A stretch of 32,529 nt of DNA from Thiotrichales bacterium (GTDB lineage: Bacteria > Pseudomonadota > Gammaproteobacteria > Francisellales > CACEW01). The stretch spans positions 1 through 32,529 of the forward strand of contig CANJUQ010000020.1 in assembly GCA_947478175.1 (NCBI GenBank), in the 5' to 3' direction. The notes under the pieces are model-generated. The model had not been told where the DNA came from, made no database searches, and saw nothing but the letters and a program-made list of their open reading frames with translations. The stretch's first letter is position 1; the number at the start of each line of letters is the position of its first letter. This document shows, piece after piece, positions 6,901 through 15,050 of the stretch. Made by a program: the position numbers and the translations under genes.

Positions 6901-9900
6901 GGCGCATTTGATTGCCACGGATTTTAAAGATCGACTGAGATTAACCAGTTTGATTCGAGACTGTTTGAAAGAGCAGGGTCAGCTGGGGAAGATTGATTTT
7001 TCGAGAGAGTCTTTAAGAAAATGCCGAGTCCGAACTGACGACGCAAAACTAAAGCTGAAAGTCGGGATGCAGATTAGTTTTGATCGAAGCTATAAAAGTA
7101 AGGGGATTGAGAAGGGGGATTATTTTGCGGTCATTGAAATCTGTGAAATTACTAAGACTGCGACCCTCGCCAATTTAGAAGGGAAAATTATTAACCTGGA
7201 CATTAAGTTCTTAGTGAAGCGTCAAGACGCAGAGGTTGGAATTTATCAGGCGGAGATCAAAGAGCTGTCCATCCAAGAAGAAATAATTTGGACCAAGACC
7301 CATAAAGACTTAGGTCTAGTGAAAAACGAAGCAGCCAAAGTGCTGGAGATCACGGAAGAGGGCTTTGTGTTTGAGCTGAAGGACAAGACCCAGCTGACCA
7401 TCGATCGATCGCATCCTGCGATTCAGCACTGGCGACATGCCTATGTGAAAAATTTAGACGATGCCCTCCCGAAACATTATGAACTGGGCCTTGCGCATCT
7501 CGATGAGAAGATTCAGTCACCGACTCGAATTGCGGCCATCTTAGGCGCGATGGGTCAGGCCAAAAAAGCCTCTCATGTCTACACCCATAGCAAGGCCTAT
7601 GTGATTCAGAAAATTAAAGAGATCACGAAAGAAGAGCGGGAGATTCAGACGTTTGAATGGGGGACTCATCGCAAGGAAGTGCATGAGGCGCTGGAACAAT
7701 TTTCACAAGCGAAGAAGACCATTAGTAAAGCCTGGGTGACTTATTTTGACGCTAAGAAAAATGGAAATCTTGGTCCGCAAGTGGAAGAGAATTTACGAAA
7801 CACCTTAATTCTAGAGCGCGCCCAAGCGGAGCTCGCTTCACAAATTATTTCCAGCCCTGATTTTAATCCGAAAGAAGCTAAAGCTTTCGGATTAGACCCT
7901 GAGAAATTAAAAATCTATTCAAACCGTCATGAACTGGTTCAGATGGTGAATCGCTATGAGCAATCACAAGGTGTTTTAAAGGGCCATTATGCCTGTCAGA
8001 TACGAGAGAGCTTTGGATCTTTTTCTCAAGAGTTAGAGGCTAGAAATCTTGATAAGAAAAAACTGCTGGAAGAATCTTGGACGCATCAGAAGCGCTTAGA
8101 TCGTGTACGTCTTACGAAAGAGGAACGGCAAGACTCAAAAATTTTGGAGACTTATTTTGAATATGCAGGAGAGGCAAGATCCCTCTGGGCCAGGATTACC
8201 AGAACGAAGGAATCGGAAAGGGGGACTCCTAAACCAGACAAAGCTCAATTTACCTTTGCGAATCATGTTTCAATCTTAAGAAATAAATTAGCTCAAGAAA
8301 TTATTGCAAATCCAGAGCGCTTTGATCCTCTCATGATCAATCTTAAAGAGAAGACCAAAGGACTGATTCAAGCCCATGCCTTCAAATTTCAACAAGACCT
8401 AGAGCGGGAGATTAAAAGAGCCGCGTCACTCATGACCCGTGATTGGCGAATGGTGGTGGCCCAGGAACAGGCAGAAAATAATCAGTCATCCAAATCAGAA
8501 AGGCTCAGACCAGAAAATAGAAAAATTTACTGGGATAGGGCGCAGGTCTTACGGGAAGTCATGGTTAAAGCAGAAACAATCATTTCAGGCTTGCTGAGTG
8601 AAGAGATTAATAACAAACGATCCACACCCAGCAAAACGGTCTGGGGTAAGAAGCATGGCTCCGTGACCTTGCATCGATCGGGTCCTAAAGAAGGCCTGGT
8701 CAATGACTATGAGCGGGGGATTCATGGCGATGTGATTACGTATTACGCGAAACATCGGGGCATTGATTGGTACGATGCGATGTCTGAATTAGCCGGCATG
8801 GTGGGACTGGATCCTGAGCGGGGCAGTATTAAAAGAGTGGTCACTCCCGCAGAAGAAAAACTCAAAGTAGAGATGGCGCTTAAAAAAGAACAAGCGCTTT
8901 TAGAGGAAGAGAAGCGGCGTACTCGGCTTCAACAAGTCGCTCAAAAAATCTGGAAGGAGTCACAGCCCATCCAAGGCACATTGGCAGAGCGCTATTTAAA
9001 AGAACATCGCGGGATGGACTTTGATTTGAGTCAGCTTGAGATGCGTTATCACCCTGCAGCGCCTGATTTTACGGGGTCGAGAAGCACCAAGCCTGCCATG
9101 GTGGTTGGATTTTTTAATGCACAGAAAGAGCTGACCAGTGTTCAATGTACTTATCTAGATCCAAGGACTGCCAATAAAGATAAGAGTTTAGAAGTCGTTA
9201 AGCGGACCATTGGGCAGTTAAGAGGTAGCGCGGGCCTAATTTATCAGGGCGGGGACGAGAAAGTCGTGCTTGCAGAAGGCGCTGAAACAGCAGCGAGTTT
9301 AATTCCCGGAGTAAAAGACGGATCGATTTATATCAGCGGCGGCAACATGCAAAACGTGGGGCATTTAGGCTTTTTAGCCGAGCAGCATGAGACTAAAGAA
9401 ATTTACATCGCTGCTGATAATGATTTGTCATTCGAAGTTCCTAGCTGGAAGGCCACGGAAGCCGGTGCCAGGAAATTAGAGAGCGAGGGTGTAAAGCCAT
9501 TGATTGCCTTGCCGGAAGTCGTGGATGGCAAGAAGACCGATTTTAATGATGTCTTGAAAAAACATGGGCCAGAAGAAGTGATTAGACAATTCAAGCCAAA
9601 ATTCGAGATGGTGAGGGATGAGTTTTCGATTGGGGATCTCAGGCTGACTGAGATTCAGGGGCAAAAAGCGGATTTTTATAAAAACCAGAGTTCTATGGAG
9701 TTGATGGAGAAGCTGTTTGGGCTGGAGCAGGACTATCTAAAAACAACGATTGATAAATTTAATAAGCTGAATGATAAAGAGGGCCAAAAAATATTGGATG
9801 GGCAATTAAGAGAGATTGCTCAAGAGCAAAGCGCTCTTGTCACAGAACTTAAAAATAATCCTGTGAGATGGGCAGGGCTTTCTGAACAGGCTGATAAACC

Positions 9901-10072
9901 AATGCTTGCGGGGATGAAGCTTTCTGAGATTCAGGTGGCGTTGAAAAATGGGAATCTCAGCCGGAAGGTGATGGGGGAGGCGTTGGATAAAGTGAGTAAA
10001 ATTGAGAGGAGGCTTGGTTCTGAGAATTCGCATGGGCAGGCGATTTATAAAAGTAGGGGGAGATCTCAATAA
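3935..10072 (+). CDS. traI: MobF (TrwC/TraI) relaxase-helicase fused to a TOPRIM primase-like domain
   Basis: A 2045-residue multidomain enzyme that would nick oriT, stay bound to the transferred strand and unwind the plasmid. The relaxase domain (about 1-300) has paired tyrosines Y16/Y17 and Y22/Y23 near the N-terminus and the three-His metal site H151, H166, H168 (QLHTHCVVLN). The RecD-like helicase (about 430-930) has Walker A GYAGTGKTT (461-469), Walker B ILDEASM (D543/E544), motif V-like STIYAAQGKK and motif VI FYVALSRA. Residues 1043-1170 resemble a second copy of the helicase's SH3-like inserts (733-880) without ATPase motifs. A long helical region (about 1190-1540) precedes a degenerate primase zinc-finger-like module lacking cysteines (about 1568-1630), then a TOPRIM fold with LAEGAE (E1781) and DND (1828-1830). 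A coiled-coil tail ends the protein. AAAGG lies about 9 nt before the ATG. No frameshift is seen. Relaxase and helicase are certain; primase activity is inferred. Confidence 0.95.
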   Translation: MLTIFAIKDAKQAAQYYEEDNYYHRGSIESIAATHWRGKGAEILGLSDYVDPQRFTELLEGKIDQFTQISRVRHDEGVAHKPGYDLTFSAPKSVSILAEIGQDYRIHEAHDRAVNTALKYLESRGTRYRQTIDSLTETYKSDNLTIAKFRHDTSRSVEGEVDCQLHTHCVVLNATFCEDGKWRSLSEKPLFDFKMTGGMIYRAELAKELKSLGYKIEKTREDGLFEVAGFTREQIESFSQRRVKILEVMKEFGLFGSEAAQAVTLNLREGKQPIDRDKLQGVWAERAREAGINLDELIQESLRLEKLIKQGFYKFKNPDPKVLSDRALVYAIQHLGERESVFKEQDVIKTALQYSLGDVGIEDIHQAIERSKEAKHVVHLGQHKDLDIYTSAQVLEKERRIVEIMRNGLNEVDAIVSKEAMALYLKDVVRRAPESGKPTNCQLKVIEFLGTSTNRIIGVQGYAGTGKTTMLNAICRLAEASDYQIRGASPGASAADVLRSETGIKTETLSSLLLELEKEKHQKDFDLLLDHERPQKPEIIILDEASMASTHQMLNLLEQVEAQNKILFLVGDRYQLPSVEAGSPYGLMQDADMPFVTMEQVVRQEALDLKAAVNETIVGNVSYAFEAISSEEFIQRNSDGEALWRPESTIHEISNKDDRLKAISEAYLNLDAKGRDETIVLLGSNEDRQTVNSAIREGLKSQGVISGPEAECLILKPKDMTAIERTHIFNYEVGDIVRFNKAYRSLGIERFDYLTVIGRDSEKEELIFQGSGKNKSGQEIRWKPEGSSMSKGGAVSVFQQEERALAAGDFIRWTQNRKAERIFNTETAKVISIIEKANGKKVAKVQLNRGDEIELDLTNSVHSHWDYAWSSTIYAAQGKKARNVIAQLEGANPNLTNYRSFYVALSRAVNNIQLYVDDLEKAIKTIEKQTGEKSNATEFLKAHQEKQQYEQHIQTAYLKLEGNLHQEPNEIARLIGLARQYASLEDRSRAHLIATDFKDRLRLTSLIRDCLKEQGQLGKIDFSRESLRKCRVRTDDAKLKLKVGMQISFDRSYKSKGIEKGDYFAVIEICEITKTATLANLEGKIINLDIKFLVKRQDAEVGIYQAEIKELSIQEEIIWTKTHKDLGLVKNEAAKVLEITEEGFVFELKDKTQLTIDRSHPAIQHWRHAYVKNLDDALPKHYELGLAHLDEKIQSPTRIAAILGAMGQAKKASHVYTHSKAYVIQKIKEITKEEREIQTFEWGTHRKEVHEALEQFSQAKKTISKAWVTYFDAKKNGNLGPQVEENLRNTLILERAQAELASQIISSPDFNPKEAKAFGLDPEKLKIYSNRHELVQMVNRYEQSQGVLKGHYACQIRESFGSFSQELEARNLDKKKLLEESWTHQKRLDRVRLTKEERQDSKILETYFEYAGEARSLWARITRTKESERGTPKPDKAQFTFANHVSILRNKLAQEIIANPERFDPLMINLKEKTKGLIQAHAFKFQQDLEREIKRAASLMTRDWRMVVAQEQAENNQSSKSERLRPENRKIYWDRAQVLREVMVKAETIISGLLSEEINNKRSTPSKTVWGKKHGSVTLHRSGPKEGLVNDYERGIHGDVITYYAKHRGIDWYDAMSELAGMVGLDPERGSIKRVVTPAEEKLKVEMALKKEQALLEEEKRRTRLQQVAQKIWKESQPIQGTLAERYLKEHRGMDFDLSQLEMRYHPAAPDFTGSRSTKPAMVVGFFNAQKELTSVQCTYLDPRTANKDKSLEVVKRTIGQLRGSAGLIYQGGDEKVVLAEGAETAASLIPGVKDGSIYISGGNMQNVGHLGFLAEQHETKEIYIAADNDLSFEVPSWKATEAGARKLESEGVKPLIALPEVVDGKKTDFNDVLKKHGPEEVIRQFKPKFEMVRDEFSIGDLRLTEIQGQKADFYKNQSSMELMEKLFGLEQDYLKTTIDKFNKLNDKEGQKILDGQLREIAQEQSALVTELKNNPVRWAGLSEQADKPMLAGMKLSEIQVALKNGNLSRKVMGEALDKVSKIERRLGSENSHGQAIYKSRGRSQ

Positions 10073-10197
10073 ACTAGAGGATAGTGATTCAATTTTTTAT
10101 TTAATTTTGATTTTTTAAAGAGTTGGTGAGTAATTTTATAAAGGGTGTTGTAATGTTGTTTTGAATTCGAATTTTTTTATTTTTAAGAGGTAGAGTG

Positions 10198-10656
10198 TTG
10201 AGTATCTTTTTATTTTTTAAGGACGTTTCATTAAAGCTAGTTGGTCCAATTCTCAGATGGCTTAAAAGAAATTACATAAATCTTCGTGTGATAAGCATCT
10301 TAAATCCCGATAAAGACTTCTCGTATCATAGAATCCGCTTCCAAATTTGTGTGTTAGAAAAAACAATGATCAATGATTTAAAATGGGTTGTACAAGGAAA
10401 GGAGTGTGAGTTTAAAGTTGAAGCGGCCATGAAACCATCAAGCTTGCCTTGCGCAATAGAGAGAGGAAATCCTCTGAATGTGTTTTGTAGAATTGATGAG
10501 ATTATGAGCAATATAAAAGCATCGCGCTTAGATCTTTCTTCTTTAGCAGGGAATGAGTTAAAAATCAGAATAGACACAGAAGATGGGAAAAAAGATTTGA
10601 ATTTTGATGATGAAAAAATAATTTCAATTATTAAAAATAAAGTGAGAGCAGAATAA
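10198..10656 (+). CDS. Unknown protein, about 152 residues
   Basis: I do not recognise a family. The first 25 residues are hydrophobic then basic (SIFLFFKDVSLKLVGPILRW), perhaps a membrane-associated helix. The remainder looks beta-rich, with alternating charged and hydrophobic residues, ending in a helix (KIISIIKNKVRAE). AAGAGG (10185-10190) is 7 nt from the TTG at 10198 and only 4 nt from a GTG at 10195, so TTG is the likelier start. It lies alone between the relaxase gene and the FosA-like gene in strongly A+T-rich sequence. Low codon bias and poor family recognition suggest acquired cargo; it could be membrane-associated, but nothing visible gives a function. Confidence 0.5.
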   Translation: MSIFLFFKDVSLKLVGPILRWLKRNYINLRVISILNPDKDFSYHRIRFQICVLEKTMINDLKWVVQGKECEFKVEAAMKPSSLPCAIERGNPLNVFCRIDEIMSNIKASRLDLSSLAGNELKIRIDTEDGKKDLNFDDEKIISIIKNKVRAE

Positions 10657-10698
10657 TTTTTCTATTTAGATACTCTTGTGGATTTAGCGAAATAAAAA

Positions 10699-11367
10699 AT
10701 GTCCAGCATTAAAGTAACAATTACAGAACTAGCGCATGGCCTTCATAGAGTTGGACTTATTGATGAAAAGACAATGAAATCTTTTATTGATGAAGAAGCT
10801 GCAGAAGATATGAATCAAAAACCCATGATCACCCACGCGAACCATTACACCCTTGCCGTTACTGATATAGATCGCTCTTTTAATTTCTATAAAGATATTC
10901 TAGGCCTCAAGCCCTTATGCAAATGGCCAAAAGGCGCTTATTTCTTAGCAGGTGATTTTTGGTTTTGCTTGAATCTGGATTTAAATAGAACACCAAAACC
11001 TGATGCGCACTATACCCATTTTGCATTTGGGATTAAGCAAGAAAATTTTTTACCCATGGTCGAGAAATTAAAACAAGCTGGAGTTAGCTCTTTTAAAGAA
11101 AATACTTCTCCGGGCGATTCTTATTATTTTTTAGACCCAGACGGATATCGTTTAGAAATTCATGTGGGGTCTTGGCAGAGTCGGATTCAAGCATTTAAAG
11201 AAATGGGGCGAGAAGGGGTGGAATATTTTGAGTACGAAAAATTGCCGTTGGACTTCGATTTAAAAACTCAGGATATGATTGATAAAAATCGCCAATTGGC
11301 TAAATCCACGGGTTTATCAGAAAAAGATCTCTCAGAGGCTATTAAAGAAGCTCGGAAAAATTTATAA
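10699..11367 (+). CDS. FosA-like glyoxalase-fold enzyme with antitoxin-like N- and C-terminal extensions
   Basis: Residues 43-165 match the fosfomycin glutathione transferase FosA along the whole chain: NHYTLAVTDIDRSFNFYKDI, YTHFAFGI, then SPGDSYYFLDPDGYRLEIHVG. The vicinal-oxygen-chelate metal ligands are all present (H49, H107, E153), as is the K133-containing loop. FosA opens the fosfomycin epoxide with glutathione in the cytoplasm. Two parts do not belong to FosA. The first 35 residues (TITELAHGLHRVGLIDEKTM) look like the start of HigA-type XRE antitoxins. The last 40 (DMIDKNRQLAKSTGLSEKDL onward) look like an antitoxin tail. No ribosome site precedes 10699. Internal ATGs at 10810 and 10825 would give a normal-size FosA start, so the true start is uncertain. 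The substrate is not proven. Confidence 0.8.
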   Translation: MSSIKVTITELAHGLHRVGLIDEKTMKSFIDEEAAEDMNQKPMITHANHYTLAVTDIDRSFNFYKDILGLKPLCKWPKGAYFLAGDFWFCLNLDLNRTPKPDAHYTHFAFGIKQENFLPMVEKLKQAGVSSFKENTSPGDSYYFLDPDGYRLEIHVGSWQSRIQAFKEMGREGVEYFEYEKLPLDFDLKTQDMIDKNRQLAKSTGLSEKDLSEAIKEARKNL

Positions 11368-11477
11368 GGCCTAAAAAATGATGCCATTTCCAGTATAACT
11401 ACGGCCGCATTTTTTCTTGGTTTTTACCCAATGTTCATGGTCCAATACCGTATTCAAATTAAAATATTAAAACCACC

Positions 11478-12113
11478 ATGCAAAAAGTCTTTTGGGATGA
11501 CCCTTATCAAACTGTTTTAAATACCCGAGTAAAAGAAGTTAATGGCGCTGAAGTCTTATTCGAACAAACTATTGCTTATTCTTTCTCTGGCGGTCAAGAA
11601 AGTGATCTGGCCCATATCAATCAAATGCAAGTTTTAAACTCTCGTAAAGAGGGGGTTTTAATTTATTACGAGCTTCCCGCCGGTCATGGCTTACAACCCG
11701 GTGATGAAGTCGAAATGAAAATAGACTGGGATCGGCGATATAAATTAATGAGACAGCACTTTGCCGCTGAATTAATTTTGGAATTAGTCACCAAAAAATT
11801 AAATCTTCCAAAAGTTGGGGCTCATATCTCAGAGAGCAAATCCAGAATTGATTTTGTTTGGGATCAGAACATATCCAGTATTTTTGAAGAAATTTTGTCT
11901 GAGTATCAAAAAATTATTCAGGCTGACTTGCCCATTCAGACTGGTTTTTTTGATGAAGTAACCCAGCGCCGATATTGGAAAATAGACGGCTTTGCAGAGG
12001 TCCATTGTGGTGGAACCCACGTTAGATCTACCAAAGAAGTGGGCATGGTGAATTTAAAGCGGGTGAATCCTGGCAAGGGAATTCAAAGAATTGAAATAAG
12101 GTTGGCTGAATAA
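11478..12113 (+). CDS. AlaX-like alanyl-tRNA editing hydrolase
   Basis: A 211-residue stand-alone relative of the alanyl-tRNA synthetase editing domain, which removes Ser or Gly wrongly attached to tRNA-Ala. The N-terminal beta domain contains YSFSGGQESD (residues 34-43), equivalent to the family's FYPxGGGQPxD. The zinc site is RQHFAAELILELV (H94) plus EVHCGGTHVRST (C177, H181). The classical motif is HxxxH; here the second His is replaced by Glu (H94...E98), which could still bind metal and may mark a subfamily. The length fits AlaX-M. The 3' end is 3 nt from the next ATG, so the genes are probably co-transcribed. The start at 11478 has no clear ribosome site. Confidence 0.82.
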   Translation: MQKVFWDDPYQTVLNTRVKEVNGAEVLFEQTIAYSFSGGQESDLAHINQMQVLNSRKEGVLIYYELPAGHGLQPGDEVEMKIDWDRRYKLMRQHFAAELILELVTKKLNLPKVGAHISESKSRIDFVWDQNISSIFEEILSEYQKIIQADLPIQTGFFDEVTQRRYWKIDGFAEVHCGGTHVRSTKEVGMVNLKRVNPGKGIQRIEIRLAE

Positions 12114-12116
12114 AAA

Positions 12117-12683
12117 ATGTCTCAAGAATTTCGCATAGAAACACCCCGACTAATTATTAGGCCCTGGAAAGATTCGGATCTCCCAGAATTTTCCAAGATG
12201 AATCAAGACCCCGAAGTCAGACAGTTCTTTCCTCGATTGTTGAGCGCTGAAGAATCTGCCGGTTTTGTTAATTTTTATAGGCAGCAACTGAAAGAGAATG
12301 GGTTCTGTTTCTGGGCGGTAGAACTGAAAGCGACGCAAGAATTTATAGGCTTTGTGGGTTTGGGTGTCTGTCCTCCTGAGATGCCTTTTAGTCCAGCCGT
12401 TGAGATCGGCTGGCGACTGGCTAAAAAATACTGGAATCAAGGCTATGCGACGGAAGCGGCAAGCGCTGTTTTACATGCAGCCTTCGAGACCTTTCATTTA
12501 AAAGAAGTGGTGTCTTTTACGGCCCTACCTAATCAAAAATCCATGCGGATTATGGAAAAGATTGGCATGACTCATAATCCAGAAGATGATTTTGATCATC
12601 CGAAATTAGATAAAAATCATTGGCTATGTCGGCATGTCGTATATCGAATGACTAAAGAACAATTCAGCAATAAGGCTATTTGA
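12117..12683 (+). CDS. GNAT N-acetyltransferase (RimJ/RimL-like)
   Basis: 188 residues. The protein begins with the family's signature IETPRLIIRPWKDSDLPEF and contains the acetyl-CoA binding motif in EIGWRLAKKYWNQGYATEAA (about residues 99-118), followed by the beta-bulge segment ending MRIMEKIGM. Such Acetyltransf_3 enzymes acetylate N-termini, polyamines or small amines; the substrate cannot be told from sequence. It is tightly packed (3 nt after the AlaX-like gene, next ATG directly after its stop), indicating an operon running 11478-15041. Confidence 0.85.
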   Translation: MSQEFRIETPRLIIRPWKDSDLPEFSKMNQDPEVRQFFPRLLSAEESAGFVNFYRQQLKENGFCFWAVELKATQEFIGFVGLGVCPPEMPFSPAVEIGWRLAKKYWNQGYATEAASAVLHAAFETFHLKEVVSFTALPNQKSMRIMEKIGMTHNPEDDFDHPKLDKNHWLCRHVVYRMTKEQFSNKAI

Positions 12684-13823
12684 ATGAAGCTCATCAGATT
12701 ATTTTTACTATTTTTACTCGTCTCTTTAATTTTAAGTCCTATGGGCTTTGCCGAATCTCCCCAGAATTTCCAAGATTTTTTAAACCAATGGCGTACTCAA
12801 AATCACATTACGTCAGTGGTTATTGGCATTGAGGATTTAAAGTCCAATCAAATTCAAACGTATCAAAGTGGCGGCTTATTAGTTAACACGAGCCAAGCGC
12901 CAACTATGAATTCACTCTATGGCGTTGGCAGTATTTCTAAAACTTTTGTCTCAGCGACCCTCTTACAGCTGCAAGAAGAAGGAAAGATCAATCTAGATAA
13001 GCCTATCGGGCCTTATTTCCCAGAGTATCCACGTTGGAAATTAATCACGATTAGACAGTTATTAAATATGAGCGCTGGGATTTATAATTTTACGGAATCT
13101 TCTGAGTTTGAAAAATTAGAACGCAGCAATCCTAAAACTATTATTCCACCTAAAAATTTAATTGATATGGCCTATGCCCATCCAAATTATTTCGCGCCAG
13201 GTCGTGGCTGGCATTATTCGAATACGAATTATTTTCTTGCTGCTTTGATCATTGAAAAAATCACACATGAGTCTCTAGCGCAAAATTATCAAGAAAGATT
13301 TTTTAAGCCATTAAATTTATCTCACAGCTTTTATTCAGAAAGCTTTTATCCAAAAGTTGTTTTAACCCAAATGGCTCATGCTTATGCCAATCATCAGGAC
13401 ATTACGGATTTTAATGCCGGTCTTCCTGGGGCAGCAGGGGCTATGCTGATGAGTACAGGTGATTTGCTCACTTGGACTGAAGATTTATTCACGCCAGGGA
13501 AAGTTTTAGATCAAAAAAGTTTGAATGAATTTTTAACCACAGTGGGGGTTCCTAATATGTCTCCAAGACCCGAAGGATCTCAGTATGGGTTAGGCGTTTT
13601 TTGGACAAAATTTAAAGATAAAAATAGTGGGCCCTCTTGGTGGTACACAGGCGTGATTACGGGTTACACCAGTATTTTCATGTTTATTCCTGCTGAACAT
13701 AAAATCATCACGGCCCAAGTGGCGACTTACCCGGACAATAACTATGCAGTTTTGTTTCCAAATCAGGACTTGGTAAAAAAATTATTAGAACTGCCTAGTC
13801 ATAACGTAAAGCAGGAGATTTGA
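12684..13823 (+). CDS. Secreted serine hydrolase of the class-C beta-lactamase/DD-peptidase family
   Basis: 379 residues with a clear signal peptide (MKLIRLFLLFLLVSLILSPM, cleavage near AES at 22-25). Penicillin-binding-type motifs are in order: SxxK in GSISKTF (S83, K86), YxN as YSN (178-180), and a third motif near residue 325 reading YTGVITGY in place of HTG/KTG. These are shared by class C beta-lactamases, D-aminopeptidases and EstB-like esterases. The core resembles the broad 'serine hydrolase' group rather than AmpC itself, so beta-lactamase activity is possible but unproven. It starts immediately after the GNAT stop; its stop abuts the TTG of the MFS gene. Confidence 0.85.
   Translation: MKLIRLFLLFLLVSLILSPMGFAESPQNFQDFLNQWRTQNHITSVVIGIEDLKSNQIQTYQSGGLLVNTSQAPTMNSLYGVGSISKTFVSATLLQLQEEGKINLDKPIGPYFPEYPRWKLITIRQLLNMSAGIYNFTESSEFEKLERSNPKTIIPPKNLIDMAYAHPNYFAPGRGWHYSNTNYFLAALIIEKITHESLAQNYQERFFKPLNLSHSFYSESFYPKVVLTQMAHAYANHQDITDFNAGLPGAAGAMLMSTGDLLTWTEDLFTPGKVLDQKSLNEFLTTVGVPNMSPRPEGSQYGLGVFWTKFKDKNSGPSWWYTGVITGYTSIFMFIPAEHKIITAQVATYPDNNYAVLFPNQDLVKKLLELPSHNVKQEI
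13812..13816 (+). promoter_or_regulatory. Ribosome binding site that fixes the TTG start of the MFS gene
   Basis: AGGAG lies 7 nt before the TTG at 13824, inside the last codons of the upstream hydrolase gene. This supports the non-ATG start and translational coupling. Confidence 0.55.
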
Positions 13824-15041
13824 TTGAAAATATCACTGGCCAAAAGCCAAATCCTACTCACGGTTATCTTAATGGACCTACTCACCGGCATGGAGTTTGA
13901 TTTATTTGTTCCTAGCTTTCCCCAATTACAAAGCCAATTTAATTTAACCCCCTTTTGGGTTGAGGCGCTCTTATCCATCAATTTTATTGGTTATTGCTTG
14001 AGCTTATTTTTTGTCGGGAGCCTGTCTGATCGTTATGGGCGAAAGCGGCTGCTTTTACTGGGCTTATTAAGTTTTATTCTGGGCAGTATTTTATGCCTAT
14101 GCGCGGAGTCTTATTGGTTTTTAATCCTGGGGCGTTTTTTGCAGGGCGTGGGCATCGCAGCGCCCAGTATTTTAAGTTTTTTGATTATTGCGGATATGTG
14201 TTCTCTGAAACAGCAGCAGTTTTTCATGAGTATTTTGAATGGCTTTATGAACGTCGCTGTAGGCGCCTCTCCAGTGCTTGGATCTTATATCACTTTATAT
14301 TTTCACTGGCGGGGGAATTTCACGGCGCTTTTATTATTGGGAATTTTAATTTTAGGTATGGTGATATTTTTTATTCCTAATCAGCCGATTTCTAAAAAAT
14401 CAGAATTAGAAAATGGCGAAGAAAAGCAAGAACAAAAAATAAAAGGAAGCTATGTAAAAGTTTTCAAATCAAAACCTTTGATGCTGGTGAGCGCGCATAT
14501 TTTCTTGATGTGTGTGCCGTATTGGGTTTTTGTCGGCATGTCGCCTTTGCTCTATATGAAAGACTGCGGTGTGAGTCTGGCCCACTTTGGTTATTACCAG
14601 GGCATCTTGGCTTTAGTCTTTGCCTTTGGGTCTGTTCTATTTGGCCTAATGATTCACAAGGCAGATTCACGAAGATTTTTAAGCATCAATATTTGGATTT
14701 TTGGTTTGAGTTTCGTAGTGATTGGCTTGGTCGCTCTATTTTATAGTCATATGCCCTTATTAATTACTTTGAGCTTACTAATTTTTGTGATCGGTCAAAT
14801 TATCCCCAGTAGCCTGCTGTACCCATTAGCTATTAATTTTATGCCGGAATCCAAGGGCCGAATCTCTGGGGTAATTCAAGGTGGAAAGCTGATTTTCTCA
14901 GCGCTGTCTTTGCAGATTGCCGGGTATTTTTATGACGGGAGTTTTAGAAATATTGGATTAATAATTTTGGTTTTTGTTTTTCTAAGTATTGTGACTTTGG
15001 TCTTAGTGGTTAGGAATCGTGAGTTGATGAAAATTAAGTAA
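13824..15041 (+). CDS. MFS efflux pump, Bcr/CflA-like drug:H+ antiporter
   Basis: 405 residues with twelve predicted membrane segments in two bundles of six, separated by a charged loop (KKSELENGEEKQEQKIK, near residue 195). The loop between segments 2 and 3 has the MFS signature GSLSDRYGRKRLLLLG. The first helix with MDLLTGMEFDLFVPSFPQL and the overall layout match the Bcr/CflA (DHA1, 12-segment) group that exports bicyclomycin or chloramphenicol. It acts in the inner membrane. It is the last gene of the 11478-15041 operon, so it may export a compound modified or hydrolysed by the upstream enzymes. The real substrate is unknown. Confidence 0.85.
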   Translation: MKISLAKSQILLTVILMDLLTGMEFDLFVPSFPQLQSQFNLTPFWVEALLSINFIGYCLSLFFVGSLSDRYGRKRLLLLGLLSFILGSILCLCAESYWFLILGRFLQGVGIAAPSILSFLIIADMCSLKQQQFFMSILNGFMNVAVGASPVLGSYITLYFHWRGNFTALLLLGILILGMVIFFIPNQPISKKSELENGEEKQEQKIKGSYVKVFKSKPLMLVSAHIFLMCVPYWVFVGMSPLLYMKDCGVSLAHFGYYQGILALVFAFGSVLFGLMIHKADSRRFLSINIWIFGLSFVVIGLVALFYSHMPLLITLSLLIFVIGQIIPSSLLYPLAINFMPESKGRISGVIQGGKLIFSALSLQIAGYFYDGSFRNIGLIILVFVFLSIVTLVLVVRNRELMKIK

Positions 15042-15050
15042 GATAAGATT

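Noticed and set aside
9806..10069. Minus-strand open frame opposite the relaxase C-terminus
   Set aside because: Antisense shadow of the relaxase coding sequence; composition is unlike real proteins here (Pro/His/Arg-rich).
14510..14746. Open frame inside the MFS gene in another frame
   Set aside because: Lies wholly inside a well-supported transporter gene and has no start signals or family resemblance.
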